Assembly: GCA_900771805.1 (NCBI GenBank)
Contig: CAAGPL010000045.1
Location: 62,001 to 126,000 of the forward strand
Length of the DNA stretch: 64,000 bases
Reading direction: 5' to 3'
Origin: Bacilli bacterium
GTDB taxonomy: Bacteria; Bacillota_I; Bacilli_A; RF39; UBA660
The position numbers and the translations under genes were made by a program. Shown here one piece after another: positions 35,782-45,818 of this stretch (its first letter is position 1; each line of letters begins with the position of its first letter). The notes under the pieces are model-generated. The model was not told the DNA's origin, ran no database searches, and was given only the letters and a program-made list of their open reading frames with translations.

Positions 35782-36691
35782 GATTTATATCTCCTATTCC
35801 TAATATTACATTTAATGTAAATAAAGTTATATTTACATTGTACTCTATTTTATTTAAATTTTCTAAAATAAAATTAATTTTTTTTATTAATATTTCTACA
35901 CTATTTTTTTCTGATACATTTTTTATTCCTGTTTCATTATTAAAAAATTGCATTTCTTTAAATATTTTATAATTTAAACAATCTTTATATATTAATAAAA
36001 GTACCATTAATAAAGATTTTAGTAATTCCTTATTATTAAAGGTTTCTAATACTTTATCTTTAAAATAAATTATTGCTTCTTTGTTATTATTTTCTATATC
36101 AGAAAAAAAATCTAAAACTTTAAATATATTATATTCATCTAAATTGGTAACCTTAGAAACATAAGATAAATTTGTTTTCTCAATTTTACCATTTAATTTT
36201 ATCGTTTGACATCTTGATATAATAGTACTAATTACTTTATTTAAATTTGTACTAGTAAAAATTGCAACAACATCACTATCTGGTTCTTCTAGAAATTTTA
36301 ATAAAGAATTGGCAGCCGCCTGATTTAATAACTCTACGCTTTTTATTATATATACTTGTTTTTTTCCTTCTATAGGACTTGTTTGAAATTTTTCTCTTAG
36401 TTTTATAATACTTTCTTTTTTTATAATTCCATTTGTTGGTTCTATTATTTCTAATTCAGAATAACTATTTGTATCTATTCTTGAACAAATATTACATTTT
36501 TTACAATTAAAACAAAAAGTTTTTGGACATGCCAAAACCTTTGCAAACAAAATAGATTGCAAACTTAATTCATTTTCATCATCACTAACTAATAAATATG
36601 CTTGAACAGATTGTGAAGTATTATTTATCTTTGTTAGAAATTTACTTAAAATTGGTTGATTTGCTACTACTATATCATTCAATAATATCAC
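35759..36691 (-). CDS. holB: DNA polymerase III delta' subunit
   Basis: 310 residues as drawn from GTG 36691. TTG 36682, which follows GAGGTGAT at the spacing used by neighbouring genes, may be the true start. The zinc-binding CPKTFCFNCKKCNIC at about 55-69 and VELLNQAAANSLLKFLEEP with an SRC motif in the sensor region place it in the clamp-loader AAA+ family. The family's usual Walker A is degenerate, as expected for delta'. bofA is upstream and ricT overlaps downstream. Confidence 0.9.
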   Translation of the reverse strand: MILLNDIVVANQPILSKFLTKINNTSQSVQAYLLVSDDENELSLQSILFAKVLACPKTFCFNCKKCNICSRIDTNSYSELEIIEPTNGIIKKESIIKLREKFQTSPIEGKKQVYIIKSVELLNQAAANSLLKFLEEPDSDVVAIFTSTNLNKVISTIISRCQTIKLNGKIEKTNLSYVSKVTNLDEYNIFKVLDFFSDIENNNKEAIIYFKDKVLETFNNKELLKSLLMVLLLIYKDCLNYKIFKEMQFFNNETGIKNVSEKNSVEILIKKINFILENLNKIEYNVNITLFTLNVILGIGDINHGEGCRS

Positions 36692-36696
36692 CTCTA

Positions 36697-36885
36697 TTAA
36701 TAATTAAAGAGAAGAAATAAGGCTAATCCTAGCATTCCAGGTACATCAAAAAGACTTGCTATAATTATAGTAATTATATTTATAGGAATCATCAAGTTAA
36801 GTGATGATAAAAAAGTATTGTAAACAAACAATAAAATCATTCCTATAATTATTTTTTTAATAATCTTAAATAAAATTTTAAACAT
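36697..36885 (-). CDS. bofA: BofA, inhibitor of pro-sigma-K processing
   Basis: 62 residues with two membrane segments. The C-terminal half reads IPINIITIIIASLFDVPGML, the family signature (P-x-N-x-x-T ... PG). BofA holds the SpoIVFB protease inactive in the forespore outer membrane until a signal arrives, so sigma K, and with it yabG, is timed. Location near recR is the same as in B. subtilis. TAGGTGATA precedes the ATG. Confidence 0.82.
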   Translation of the reverse strand: MFKILFKIIKKIIIGMILLFVYNTFLSSLNLMIPINIITIIIASLFDVPGMLGLALFLLFNY

Positions 36886-36924
36886 ATTATCACCTATTAA
36901 AAAAATATGTTTAAATATTAAAAT

Positions 36925-37524
36925 TTATGATAATTCACTTCTATTTTCAAGAGCTAATTCAAGCGTTAAACTATCCAAATATTCCATGTCTGTACCAATT
37001 GGAACACCTTGAGCAATTTGTGTAACTTTAACATTTGTATTTTGAAGTAGTTTTTTTATATATAATGACGTTGTATTACCTTCTATACCTGATCTTAAAG
37101 CTAATATAACTTCTTTTATTTCTTCATTTTTTATTCTATCAATAAGCTTGTCAATCGATAAATCATCAGGATTAATTCCATCCATTGGTGATATAAGACC
37201 GCCTAAAACATGATATTTTGTTTTAAAAATGCCTAATTTTTCAAATATAAATACATTTTTTTGATTTTCAACAACACATATTATAGATTGTTCTCTACTA
37301 GTATCATCACAAATTAAACATTTGTTCGAATCGGTCATACATCCACAATTAGGGCAAGTTGTAATATACTGATTAATATTTAATATTAAATCACTAAGTT
37401 CTTTTATTTTTGATTCTTCCAAATTCAATATTGAAAATGCATATCTCTCAGCAGTTTTTTCACCTACTCCAGGTAATAGTTTTAAAATATCTATAAGTCT
37501 TTGAAAAGATTTCGGATAATTCAT
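36925..37524 (-). CDS. recR: Recombination protein RecR
   Basis: 199 residues. Helix-hairpin-helix LKLLPGVGEKTAERYAFSIL; a four-Cys zinc finger CPNCGCMTDSNKCLIC; a Toprim segment IICVVENQKNVFIFEKLG; and a C-terminal Walker-like end. It works with RecF and RecO to load RecA at gaps. AGAAGGAG precedes the ATG. Confidence 0.96.
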   Translation of the reverse strand: MNYPKSFQRLIDILKLLPGVGEKTAERYAFSILNLEESKIKELSDLILNINQYITTCPNCGCMTDSNKCLICDDTSREQSIICVVENQKNVFIFEKLGIFKTKYHVLGGLISPMDGINPDDLSIDKLIDRIKNEEIKEVILALRSGIEGNTTSLYIKKLLQNTNVKVTQIAQGVPIGTDMEYLDSLTLELALENRSELS

Positions 37525-37539
37525 TTTTTCTCCTTCTAT

Positions 37540-37839
37540 TTATAGAAGTCCACCTAACGCTCCAGCTTGACTACCTAATTTATTATTTATTTCTTTTTCT
37601 ACTTTTTTCAAAGCATCATTCATAGCTAAAATTATCATATCTTCTAATATTTCAATATCTTCTTGTTCTAAATTCATATTTTCTTTTATTTTAACAGATA
37701 TCACTTCTCTTTTTCCATTAATTTTCACTGTAACTAATTCTGAAATACCTTCAAATGTCATTTCTTCTATTTTTTTCTTTGAATCCATTAGATTTTTTTG
37801 CATAGCTTGTGCTTGCTTCATTAAAGCTTGTATATTCAT
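37540..37839 (-). CDS. ebfC: Nucleoid-associated protein EbfC/YaaK
   Basis: 99 residues of the YbaB/EbfC family: NIQALMKQAQAMQKNLMDSK, the basic NGKREVISVKI, and a C-terminal helix. The C-terminus LGSQAGALGGLL is typical. It binds DNA and affects nucleoid structure. Its start overlaps the dnaX stop as TAATG. Confidence 0.93.
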   Translation of the reverse strand: MNIQALMKQAQAMQKNLMDSKKKIEEMTFEGISELVTVKINGKREVISVKIKENMNLEQEDIEILEDMIILAMNDALKKVEKEINNKLGSQAGALGGLL

Positions 37840-39455
37840 TATTTTTCCTCCATTTCAATTAAATCATCAAATTCATTAACAGAATTATTTTGTTGTATTT
37901 TTTTTATTTTTGATAATAAAAATTCTTCATCTTTTATATCTAATTCATTATTTTTAACTAAATTAACATATTTAGGTCTTATTTCTTTCCAATAATCAAG
38001 GGTTATACTCACAATTTTATATTTATGATTAAATCTTTTTTGTACTATCATTTTACATTTATCATAATTTGATTCTATTTTATTTAATAGTCCTTCTGTT
38101 GGGATAGTTAGTATAATACCATCTGATGATGCTGCAACTGGAACGGCATCAAGTAACAAACCAACAGATTTTTTTAAACTTTCATCAAGTAAATATTCTT
38201 TTATATTTTTCCATTCTTTTTGAATTCTATTAAATTCTTGCTTAGTAGATTTTTTTAAAATATTATTAATTCTTATATCTTTTAATTTTTTAATATTATT
38301 ATTTAAATTTTCTTGTTGTAAATCCTTTTTATTTTTATCTTTTTCAGTATTTTTAATTAATGTTTCACGTGAAACATTAATTTCATCCATCATTTTAAGT
38401 ATATATACCTCAAAAATCAATTCTTTTTGTGAAGTTTGATTTAATTTTTTGTTTAACTCAGACGTATCATCTAATAATTTATATAATATTCTTTCATCTA
38501 TTGATTTAAATTCAGAAAAATCAAAATCATTTAATTTTTCATTATTATCTTGTAAAACATTTTTTTTATATAATATAATTTTATATAAGCAATCTATAAT
38601 TTTTTGTAAAATTAAATTAAAATCTTTTCCTTTATTTGATAATTCTTTTATATATTTTATTGTTTCAGCATATTTTTTATTAATAATATTTATTAAAAAT
38701 TCAAAAATTTGTTTGTTTGATATAGTTCCAGATAATTCTTGTACATTAATTAATGTTATTTTATCATCAGAAAAAGCAAAAGCTTGATCCAACATACCTA
38801 TTGCATCTCTCATTCCTCCATTTGAATTTAAAATTATTTCATCAAGTGCTGATGATTCAATATTTATATTTTCTTTTTCTATAACATTTTTTAAACATTT
38901 TTTCATACTTTCTTTTGAAATACTTTTAAAATCAAATCTTTGACATCTTGAAATTACTGTTGTAGGCAATTTTTGAGGTTCTGTGGTTGCTAATATAAAA
39001 ATTATATATTCTGGCGGTTCTTCAAGTGTTTTTAATAAAGCATTAAATGCTCCTATAGATAACATATGAACTTCATCTATAATATATACTTTATATTTTG
39101 ACATTGCTGGAACTAAGTTAACTTTATTTCTTATTTCTCTTATTTCATCTACACCATTATTTGATGCAGCATCTATTTCTATGATATCAGGATTACTATT
39201 ATTATTGAATGACAAACAATTTTCACACTCATTACAAGCATCACCTGTTGTCATATTGTTTAAACAATTTATAGCTTTTGCAAATAATTTTGCACAACTA
39301 GTTTTTCCTGTACCTCTTGGACCCGTAAATAAATATGCATGACTTAATTTGTTGTTTTTTATAACATTTTTCAACGTTTTTACAATTGTATCTTGTCCAT
39401 ATACCAAATCAAATGATTTTGGTCTATATTTTCTATATAATGTTTGATATGCCAT
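37839..39455 (-). CDS. dnaX: DNA polymerase III gamma/tau subunit
   Basis: 538 residues. Walker A FTGPRGTGKTSCAKLF at about 43-58; zinc-binding Cys in CLNNMTTGDACNECENC; Walker B IIDEVHML; sensor TTEPQKLPTTVISRCQRFDF. The C-terminal part is the divergent tau region. It loads the DnaN clamp. A perfect parS site is embedded in the coding sequence at 38361 (codons for NVSRE). Confidence 0.96.
   Translation of the reverse strand: MAYQTLYRKYRPKSFDLVYGQDTIVKTLKNVIKNNKLSHAYLFTGPRGTGKTSCAKLFAKAINCLNNMTTGDACNECENCLSFNNNSNPDIIEIDAASNNGVDEIREIRNKVNLVPAMSKYKVYIIDEVHMLSIGAFNALLKTLEEPPEYIIFILATTEPQKLPTTVISRCQRFDFKSISKESMKKCLKNVIEKENINIESSALDEIILNSNGGMRDAIGMLDQAFAFSDDKITLINVQELSGTISNKQIFEFLINIINKKYAETIKYIKELSNKGKDFNLILQKIIDCLYKIILYKKNVLQDNNEKLNDFDFSEFKSIDERILYKLLDDTSELNKKLNQTSQKELIFEVYILKMMDEINVSRETLIKNTEKDKNKKDLQQENLNNNIKKLKDIRINNILKKSTKQEFNRIQKEWKNIKEYLLDESLKKSVGLLLDAVPVAASSDGIILTIPTEGLLNKIESNYDKCKMIVQKRFNHKYKIVSITLDYWKEIRPKYVNLVKNNELDIKDEEFLLSKIKKIQQNNSVNEFDDLIEMEEK
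38361..38376. promoter_or_regulatory. parS site 1 (inside dnaX)
   Basis: TGTTTCACGTGAAACA, perfect palindrome and identical to the B. subtilis Spo0J/ParB site, lying in the dnaX coding region. Confidence 0.93.
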
Positions 39456-39515
39456 GCAATCACCTCTGATAAGTATTATAACATTTTAAAACATATTTTA
39501 AAACAAAAACGATAA

Positions 39516-39531
39516 TGTTTCACGTGAAACA
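39516..39531. promoter_or_regulatory. parS site 2
   Basis: TGTTTCACGTGAAACA between tadA and dnaX, one base short of the tadA stop codon. Confidence 0.93.
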
Positions 39532-39942
39532 TTATCTTACTTTTTTAAAAAAAGATTGTAATAAATTTAGTGATTCTTTCGTATATAAATTATTTTTATA
39601 AATATATTTATTTTTATCAATTAATATTTGTTTATCTTTTTTTACTAAATAATATATTCTTTTTATTCTTGATAATTCTATTGCAGAAGAACACATTTTG
39701 CAAGGTTCCAAAGTTACATACATTTCACATTCATTTAATCTCCAATTTTTTAATTTTTTTGAAGCTTTTTTTATTGCTAATATTTCAGCATGCATAGTTG
39801 CGTCATGATTTTTTTCTATTTTATTATATGCTTTTGCAATTATTTTATTATTCTTTACAATTATTGCTCCTATTGGAACTTCGTTTTTTTTATAAGCTTT
39901 TTTTGATAATTTTATTATTTCTCTATAAAATCTTTCTTGCAT
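39532..39942 (-). CDS. tadA: tRNA adenosine(34) deaminase
   Basis: 136 residues, somewhat shorter than usual. Zinc and catalytic motifs HAEILAIKKA and PCKMCSSAI, preceded by VPIGAIIVK. It makes inosine at the wobble base of tRNA-Arg. Position between the SRP RNA and dnaX is as in B. subtilis. No strong ribosome binding site: a parS site lies just upstream of the start. Confidence 0.95.
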   Translation of the reverse strand: MQERFYREIIKLSKKAYKKNEVPIGAIIVKNNKIIAKAYNKIEKNHDATMHAEILAIKKASKKLKNWRLNECEMYVTLEPCKMCSSAIELSRIKRIYYLVKKDKQILIDKNKYIYKNNLYTKESLNLLQSFFKKVR

Positions 39943-39956
39943 TATATCTTTATTAA

Positions 39957-39972
39957 TGTTTCACGTGAAACA
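39957..39972. promoter_or_regulatory. parS site 3
   Basis: TGTTTCACGTGAAACA, 15 bases upstream of the tadA start, within its leader. Confidence 0.93.
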
Positions 39973-40001
39973 TTCCCTTCTTTTTTTAATTTTTATATTT
40001 A

Positions 40002-40017
40002 TGTTTCACGTGAAACA
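40002..40017. promoter_or_regulatory. parS site 4
   Basis: TGTTTCACGTGAAACA, 45 bases from site 3, just after the SRP RNA 3' end. Confidence 0.93.
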
Positions 40018-40040
40018 TTATTTTTTTATGTAAAATAAAA

Positions 40041-40111
40041 GCACACACAAAAAGGGGTTATTAAGGCTGCTATCTTTCAATCCTGACCTAATTCTAACAT
40101 TTTTGTTGTGC
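40041..40111 (-). ncRNA. ffs: Signal recognition particle RNA
   Basis: On the minus strand the RNA starts GCACAACAAAAATG and ends TTTTTGTGTGTGC, which pair with each other. The tip holds AGGTCAGG, GAAAGATAGCAGCC, matching the conserved SRP helix 8 (GGTCAGG ... AGCAGCC) bound by Ffh. This is the small, Alu-less form. A T-rich tract follows. It lies between gyrA and tadA; in B. subtilis scr is also next to tadA and dnaX. Confidence 0.9.
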
Positions 40112-40163
40112 AATTACATTTTATTATAATATTAAAAAATAATCAAGTTATTTTAAACAAATA

Positions 40164-40179
40164 TGTTTCACGTGAAACA
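40164..40179. promoter_or_regulatory. parS site 5
   Basis: TGTTTCACGTGAAACA, 15 bases after the gyrA stop. Confidence 0.93.
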
Positions 40180-40193
40180 TATTAAAAGAGACT

Positions 40194-42665
40194 TTATTCT
40201 GTCTCTTTTATTTCATTATTATCTTTTGAATCTTCTATATTTTCATCATCTTTTTCTACCACTGATACTGTTGCAACTTTTTGTCCTTCTCTTAAATTCA
40301 TTAGTTTAACTCCCTGCGTTACTCTACTCATTCTTGATACTTTATCAGCTGAGATTCTTATAACAATGCCTTGATCAGTAATGATCATTAAATCTTTATC
40401 ATCAGTTACAGTTTTAAATGCTACTATTGTTCCGTTTTTATCAGTAATATTTAGTGTTTTAACACCCTTACTTCCACGGTGAGTTAATCTATATTCATTT
40501 ACATCTGTTCTTTTGCCATAACCTTTTTCAGTAACAACTAATATATCTTGATTTTCCTTGGCTATTTCAGAACCAACACAGAAATAATTATCAGATAATT
40601 CAATACCTTTGACTCCACTTGCAGTTCTACCCATAACTCTTATTTCATTTTCATTAAATCTTATCATTCTACCATTGTTCGATGCTATAACAACATCCTC
40701 ATTACCATTAGTAAAATGAACAGACAATACTTCATCATTTTCTTTTAAAGTTATTGCAATTTTACCATTTTTTCTAATATTTTCAAATTCACAAACATTT
40801 GTACGTTTTATAATTCCATATTTTGTTGTGATTACTAAATATTTATTTTTTTCATTTCCATTATCTAATAAAATATTATTTACTTTTTCATCTTTTTCTA
40901 TTGGTAATAAATTAATTATTGGTAATCCTTTTGATTGTCTTGAAAATTCAGGTATTTCATAACCTTTTATTCTATAAACTTTACCTTTATTAGTAAAGAA
41001 TAACACATGATTATGAGTGGTTCCTGACTTAAGTATTTCAACAAAATCCTCATCATTTGTAGACATACCTTTAATTCCTACTCCACCTTTGTTTTGAAGC
41101 TTGTAAGTATCTGTTGGCATTCTCTTAATGTATCCTTTGTGAGTTAATGCAACAACTATATCTTCAACAGGAATTAATGATTCATCTTCAATATAATCAA
41201 TAGCTGTCATATCAATAGAAGTTTTTCTTTCATCACCAAATTTATTTTTAACTTCAAGTAATTCTTTTCTTACAACTGCTAAAACATTTGCGTCACTTGA
41301 TAATATTGTCTTTAATTCTTCAATTAACTTTAATAAATCTTGTAATTCTGCTTCAATTTTACTTCTCTCTAGTCCTGTTAATCTACGAAGCTTTAATTCT
41401 AGGATATTATCTGCTTGAACTTGTGAAAAACCAAATCTACTTATTAATTTTTCTTTAGCTACTACATCACTTTCAGCTTCTTTAATGATTTTAATAACTT
41501 CGTCGATATTATCTAAAGCTATTTTATAACCTTCTAATATATGAACTCTATTTTCAGCTTTTTTAAGATCAAATCTAGTTCTTCTTATTATAACTTCTTT
41601 TTGATAATCAATATATTTTGAAATTATATCTCTTAATCCTAATGTTTTTGGTGTTCCGTTATCTAACATTAAGAAAATAATACCAAAATTTGATTGAAAA
41701 GCAGTATGTTTATATAAATTATTTAATACAACTTGTGGATTTGCATCTTTCTTTAGTGTAATTGTTATTTTTACACCATCTTTAAGGTCAGTATGATAAT
41801 CAGATATACCATCTAAAACCTTATTGTGTACTAAATCTGCAACTTTATTTTTAAGTTCTTGAGTATTTACACCATAAGGAACTTCATCAACAATTATATA
41901 ATTACGACCATTTTTTTCTTCTATTTTAGCCTTACTTCTTATAGTAATTGAGCCCCGTCCTGTTTCATATGCTTGTCTTATACCTTTATTTCCAAGAATT
42001 ATACCTCCGGTTGGAAAGTCAGGTCCTTTTACATATTGCATTAATCCTAGTGTATCTATTTCAGGATTATCAATATAAGCAACACATCCATCTATAACTT
42101 CCGATAAATTGTGTGGTGGAATATTAGTTGCCATACCAACTGCTATACCCATTGTTCCGTTTACTAATATATTAGGAAATCTTGAAGGTAAAATGGCTGG
42201 TTCTTTTTCAGATTCATCAAAGTTTGGAACAAAATCTACTGTATCTTTATTAATATCTCTTAATAATTCTAATGATATTTTTGATAATCTAGATTCTGTA
42301 TAACGCATTGCAGCTGCTCCATAACCTTCTATATTACCAAAGTTTCCGTGTCCATCAACTAACATATAACGATATGAAAAGTCTTGAGCCATACGTACCA
42401 TTGCTTCATATATTGAAGAATCACCATGTGGATGGTATTTACCCATTACATCACCGACGATTCTCGCCGATTTTTTATGTGGTTTATCAGGTGTATATCC
42501 AGATTCATACATAGAATATAATATTCTTCTATGAACAGGTTTTAAACCATCTCTTAAATCTGGTAGGGCACGTGATACTATTACACTCATTGAATATTCC
42601 AAGAATGAAGTTTTTACTTCATCTACTATATTATTATGCTCTAATCTATCTCTACTATGATCCAT
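40194..42665 (-). CDS. gyrA: DNA gyrase subunit A
   Basis: 823 residues. The breakage-reunion domain includes LPDLRDGLKPVHRRILYSM, the catalytic Tyr in AAMRYTESRL at about 125, and the quinolone region HPHGDSSIYEAM. The C-terminal domain has six GyrA beta-pinwheel repeats, with the GyrA-box QNKGGVGIKGM. The Ser-rich HGDSSIYEA segment has the usual drug-sensitive form. GGGGGTGA precedes the ATG. Confidence 0.97.
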   Translation of the reverse strand: MDHSRDRLEHNNIVDEVKTSFLEYSMSVIVSRALPDLRDGLKPVHRRILYSMYESGYTPDKPHKKSARIVGDVMGKYHPHGDSSIYEAMVRMAQDFSYRYMLVDGHGNFGNIEGYGAAAMRYTESRLSKISLELLRDINKDTVDFVPNFDESEKEPAILPSRFPNILVNGTMGIAVGMATNIPPHNLSEVIDGCVAYIDNPEIDTLGLMQYVKGPDFPTGGIILGNKGIRQAYETGRGSITIRSKAKIEEKNGRNYIIVDEVPYGVNTQELKNKVADLVHNKVLDGISDYHTDLKDGVKITITLKKDANPQVVLNNLYKHTAFQSNFGIIFLMLDNGTPKTLGLRDIISKYIDYQKEVIIRRTRFDLKKAENRVHILEGYKIALDNIDEVIKIIKEAESDVVAKEKLISRFGFSQVQADNILELKLRRLTGLERSKIEAELQDLLKLIEELKTILSSDANVLAVVRKELLEVKNKFGDERKTSIDMTAIDYIEDESLIPVEDIVVALTHKGYIKRMPTDTYKLQNKGGVGIKGMSTNDEDFVEILKSGTTHNHVLFFTNKGKVYRIKGYEIPEFSRQSKGLPIINLLPIEKDEKVNNILLDNGNEKNKYLVITTKYGIIKRTNVCEFENIRKNGKIAITLKENDEVLSVHFTNGNEDVVIASNNGRMIRFNENEIRVMGRTASGVKGIELSDNYFCVGSEIAKENQDILVVTEKGYGKRTDVNEYRLTHRGSKGVKTLNITDKNGTIVAFKTVTDDKDLMIITDQGIVIRISADKVSRMSRVTQGVKLMNLREGQKVATVSVVEKDDENIEDSKDNNEIKETE

Positions 42666-42678
42666 TTTAATTCACCCC

Positions 42679-44604
42679 CTAAACATCCAAATTCTCTACA
42701 TATACAGCATTTTCTTCAATAAATTTACGTCTAGGTTCTACTTCTTCACCCATTAATTTATTAAATACTTCATCTGCTGCCATAGCATCTTCAACAGTTA
42801 TTTTTCTTAATACACGTGTATTTATATCCATAGTTGTTTCATTTAGTTCTTCAGCATCCATTTCACCTAAACCTTTCATACGCATCATATCATATTTCGT
42901 ATTTGGATTTAAGGTTGCTAAATATGCATCTCTTTCTTCTTCATTTAGTACATATTTAATTGTTTTACCATGCTTTATACAGAAAAGTGGTGGTTGTGCT
43001 GCATATACGTGTCCTGCTTCAACAATTGGTTTAAAAAATCTATAAAATAATGTTAATAATAATACTCTAATATGAGAACCATCAACATCAGCATCGGTCA
43101 TTATTATTATTTTATCATATCTTAATTTACTAAGATTAAAATCTTCTCCAATACCTGTACCAAAAGCAGTAATAATAGTTCTTATTTCTTCATTAGATAA
43201 AGCTCTATCTAATCTTGCTTTTTCAACATTTAATATTTTACCTCTTAAAGGAAGGATTGCTTGTGTCATACTATTTCTACCTTTTATAGCACTTCCCCCT
43301 GCTGAATCACCTTCGACTAAGAAGATTTCACATACAGATGGATCTTTATCTTTACAATCAACTAGTTTTCCGCCAAAGTTTATAACATCTAAATCACCTT
43401 TACGACGAGTAAGTTCTCTTGCTTTTTTAGCGGCAACCCTAGCTCGTGCAGCAGTCATTGCTTTTTCCATAATTAATTTAGCTTCATCTGGATTTTCAAG
43501 TAAAAATCTTTCAAATCCTTTACTAAATACATCATCTGCTATTTTTCTTACCTCACTATTACCTAATTTTGTCTTTGTTTGACCTTCAAATTGTGGATCT
43601 GGATGTTTACACGAAATAATCATTGTAATTCCTTCTCTTACATCATCTCCGGTAAGTAGTGCATCATTTTCCTTTAAAAATTTATTTTTCTTTCCATAAT
43701 TATTAATTATTCTTGTTAAAGCTCTTTTTACACCATCTTCATGAGTTCCTCCCTCGTGAGTATTAATATTATTTGTAAATGAATAAACATTTGATGTGTA
43801 ACCTGTATTATATTGTAAGGCAACTTCAACAGCAATATTATCTTCTTCACCTGATAAATGAACTATTTGCTCATGTATTGGAGTTTTTCCTTTATTTAAA
43901 AATTTAACGTACTCACTTATACCACCTTCATAAACAAATGTTTCTTTTTTAGGTTCTATTTCTCTATCATCAACTAATATAATTCTTAATCCTTTATTTA
44001 GAAAAGCAAGCTCTCTTACTCTTTGTTTTAAAATTTCATAATCGTAAACAGTAGTTTCTTTAAATATTTCAGGATCTGCTTTAAAAGTTACGGTAGTACC
44101 AGTTCTATCAGGAGAACATTTATCAATTACCTTAAGTGGTTCAACTGTATGACCACCATTTTCAAACCTTATATAGTATACCTGACTATTTTGGTATACT
44201 TTTACTTCTACCCAGCTTGATAAAGCATTAACAACCGATGCACCAACACCGTGAAGTCCTCCAGATACTTTATATCCTCCTCCACCAAACTTACCACCAG
44301 CATGAAGTACTGTATAAACTGTTTCTACAGTTGAAATACCAGTTTTTTTATGAATACCTGTTGGTATACCACGTCCATCATCTTTTACTGTTATTGAATT
44401 ATCTTTATTTATAATTATTTCTATATCATCACAATATCCTGCAAGTGATTCATCAATTGCATTATCAACTATTTCCCATACTAAATGGTGAAGTCCAACT
44501 GATGAGGTTGAACCTATATACATACCTGGTCTTTTTCTTACTGCTTCAAGTCCTTCTAAAACTTGTATATCCGAGGCATCATAATGTTCTTTATTTTCTT
44601 CCAT
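42679..44604 (-). CDS. gyrB: DNA gyrase subunit B
   Basis: 641 residues. GHKL ATPase motifs EIVDNAIDESLAG, DDGRGIPTGIH and GGLHGVGASVVNALS at the N-terminus. A TOPRIM region with EGDSAGGSA and DADVDGSHIR follows. It supplies ATP-driven supercoiling with GyrA. AAGGAGAAAT precedes the ATG. It is four bases from recF and 13 from gyrA. Confidence 0.97.
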   Translation of the reverse strand: MEENKEHYDASDIQVLEGLEAVRKRPGMYIGSTSSVGLHHLVWEIVDNAIDESLAGYCDDIEIIINKDNSITVKDDGRGIPTGIHKKTGISTVETVYTVLHAGGKFGGGGYKVSGGLHGVGASVVNALSSWVEVKVYQNSQVYYIRFENGGHTVEPLKVIDKCSPDRTGTTVTFKADPEIFKETTVYDYEILKQRVRELAFLNKGLRIILVDDREIEPKKETFVYEGGISEYVKFLNKGKTPIHEQIVHLSGEEDNIAVEVALQYNTGYTSNVYSFTNNINTHEGGTHEDGVKRALTRIINNYGKKNKFLKENDALLTGDDVREGITMIISCKHPDPQFEGQTKTKLGNSEVRKIADDVFSKGFERFLLENPDEAKLIMEKAMTAARARVAAKKARELTRRKGDLDVINFGGKLVDCKDKDPSVCEIFLVEGDSAGGSAIKGRNSMTQAILPLRGKILNVEKARLDRALSNEEIRTIITAFGTGIGEDFNLSKLRYDKIIIMTDADVDGSHIRVLLLTLFYRFFKPIVEAGHVYAAQPPLFCIKHGKTIKYVLNEEERDAYLATLNPNTKYDMMRMKGLGEMDAEELNETTMDINTRVLRKITVEDAMAADEVFNKLMGEEVEPRRKFIEENAVYVENLDV

Positions 44605-44607
44605 AAT

Positions 44608-45720
44608 TTATTTCTCCTTATTAAAATTACCATTATCCACAACATAAATATCAGATTTAGCTTTTAATTCATCATTTATGTCTTTTATATCAGTAGTAGT
44701 AATAAATATTTGTATATCTTCTTTAAAATAATCTATAATGTTATTTTTCTTTATTTCATCTAGTTCACTAAATATATCATCTAGTAAAATAATAGGTTTT
44801 GTATGTTTTTCTTTAACAAAAACTTCTATTTCTGCTAATTTTAAACTTAAAATAGATAATCTTTGTTGTCCTTGGGAAGAAAACTCTGTTACATCAAGAT
44901 CATTTAAATACATCTTAAAATCATCCTTGTGACAGCCTAAAAGAGTTGTTTTTTGAAGTAATTCATTCATAAATATAGAATTATATTTATTTATAATAAA
45001 GTCCTTTAAATCGGCTTTATTTAAGTCTTGTTCATTTATAAAACTTTTATATTTAATTTCTAAATTACCAAATCCTGCTATTTTATCAAAAACATCTTTT
45101 AAATATTCATTTATTTTATTTATAAAATCATACCTAATTTTTACTAATTCTATGTTTTTAACAGCAAGTTTTTCAGTTAAAATGCTAAAGTAAGTTTTAT
45201 CAAATTTAGCATTATTTTTTTGTTTTAAATATTCGTTTCTTTGTTTTAAAATTTGATTATATTCTTTAAGTAAAAAAACATAATCTTTTCTAAATTGTGA
45301 AAGTTCTATATTTAAAAATTTTCTTCTAGTAGCAGGAGTTCCCTTTATTATTTCTAAATCATCAGGACAAAACATAATAACATTTAATCTAGATAAATAA
45401 TTACTTATCTTTTTTTGCATAATATTATCAACAGATACTTTTTTTCCATCTTTATTTAATAAAATGGATAACATATGAATATCATTATTATCATTTGAAA
45501 AAGTACATGAAATTTTAGTACATAATTCATTATTTTTTATTAAATTAAGTTCGTTATGAGTTCTATGTGATCTTGTTATTGCAAGAAAATAGATACTTTC
45601 TAATATATTGGTTTTTCCTTGGGCATTATTTCCAATAAAAATGTTTATATTTTTATTAAAATCAAAATCAACTTTAGAAATATTTCTAAAATTATTTAAA
45701 TTAAGTTTCCTTAAAAACAT
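44608..45720 (-). CDS. recF: Recombination mediator RecF
   Basis: 370 residues. Walker A FIGNNAQGKTNILESI at about 30; signature EFSSQGQQRLSILSLKLAE; Walker B PIILLDDIFSELDE. A SMC-like DNA-binding ATPase that loads RecA at gaps. The ribosome binding site is weak. Upstream, comK stands where the small S4-domain gene yaaA is found in B. subtilis. Confidence 0.95.
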   Translation of the reverse strand: MFLRKLNLNNFRNISKVDFDFNKNINIFIGNNAQGKTNILESIYFLAITRSHRTHNELNLIKNNELCTKISCTFSNDNNDIHMLSILLNKDGKKVSVDNIMQKKISNYLSRLNVIMFCPDDLEIIKGTPATRRKFLNIELSQFRKDYVFLLKEYNQILKQRNEYLKQKNNAKFDKTYFSILTEKLAVKNIELVKIRYDFINKINEYLKDVFDKIAGFGNLEIKYKSFINEQDLNKADLKDFIINKYNSIFMNELLQKTTLLGCHKDDFKMYLNDLDVTEFSSQGQQRLSILSLKLAEIEVFVKEKHTKPIILLDDIFSELDEIKKNNIIDYFKEDIQIFITTTDIKDINDELKAKSDIYVVDNGNFNKEK

Positions 45721-45818
45721 AATTAAGTATTTTAAAGCCCATTTAAACCACCTACACCTATTTTCAGTATACTACTACATACATACTAATTATATCACAA
45801 AATAAGGCTTATTTTTAA

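Noticed and set aside
37839..39455. Frameshift site for a short gamma form in dnaX
   Set aside because: The A-rich runs present are no denser than in neighbouring genes, and no slippery A-AAA-AAG plus Shine-Dalgarno and hairpin set was found.
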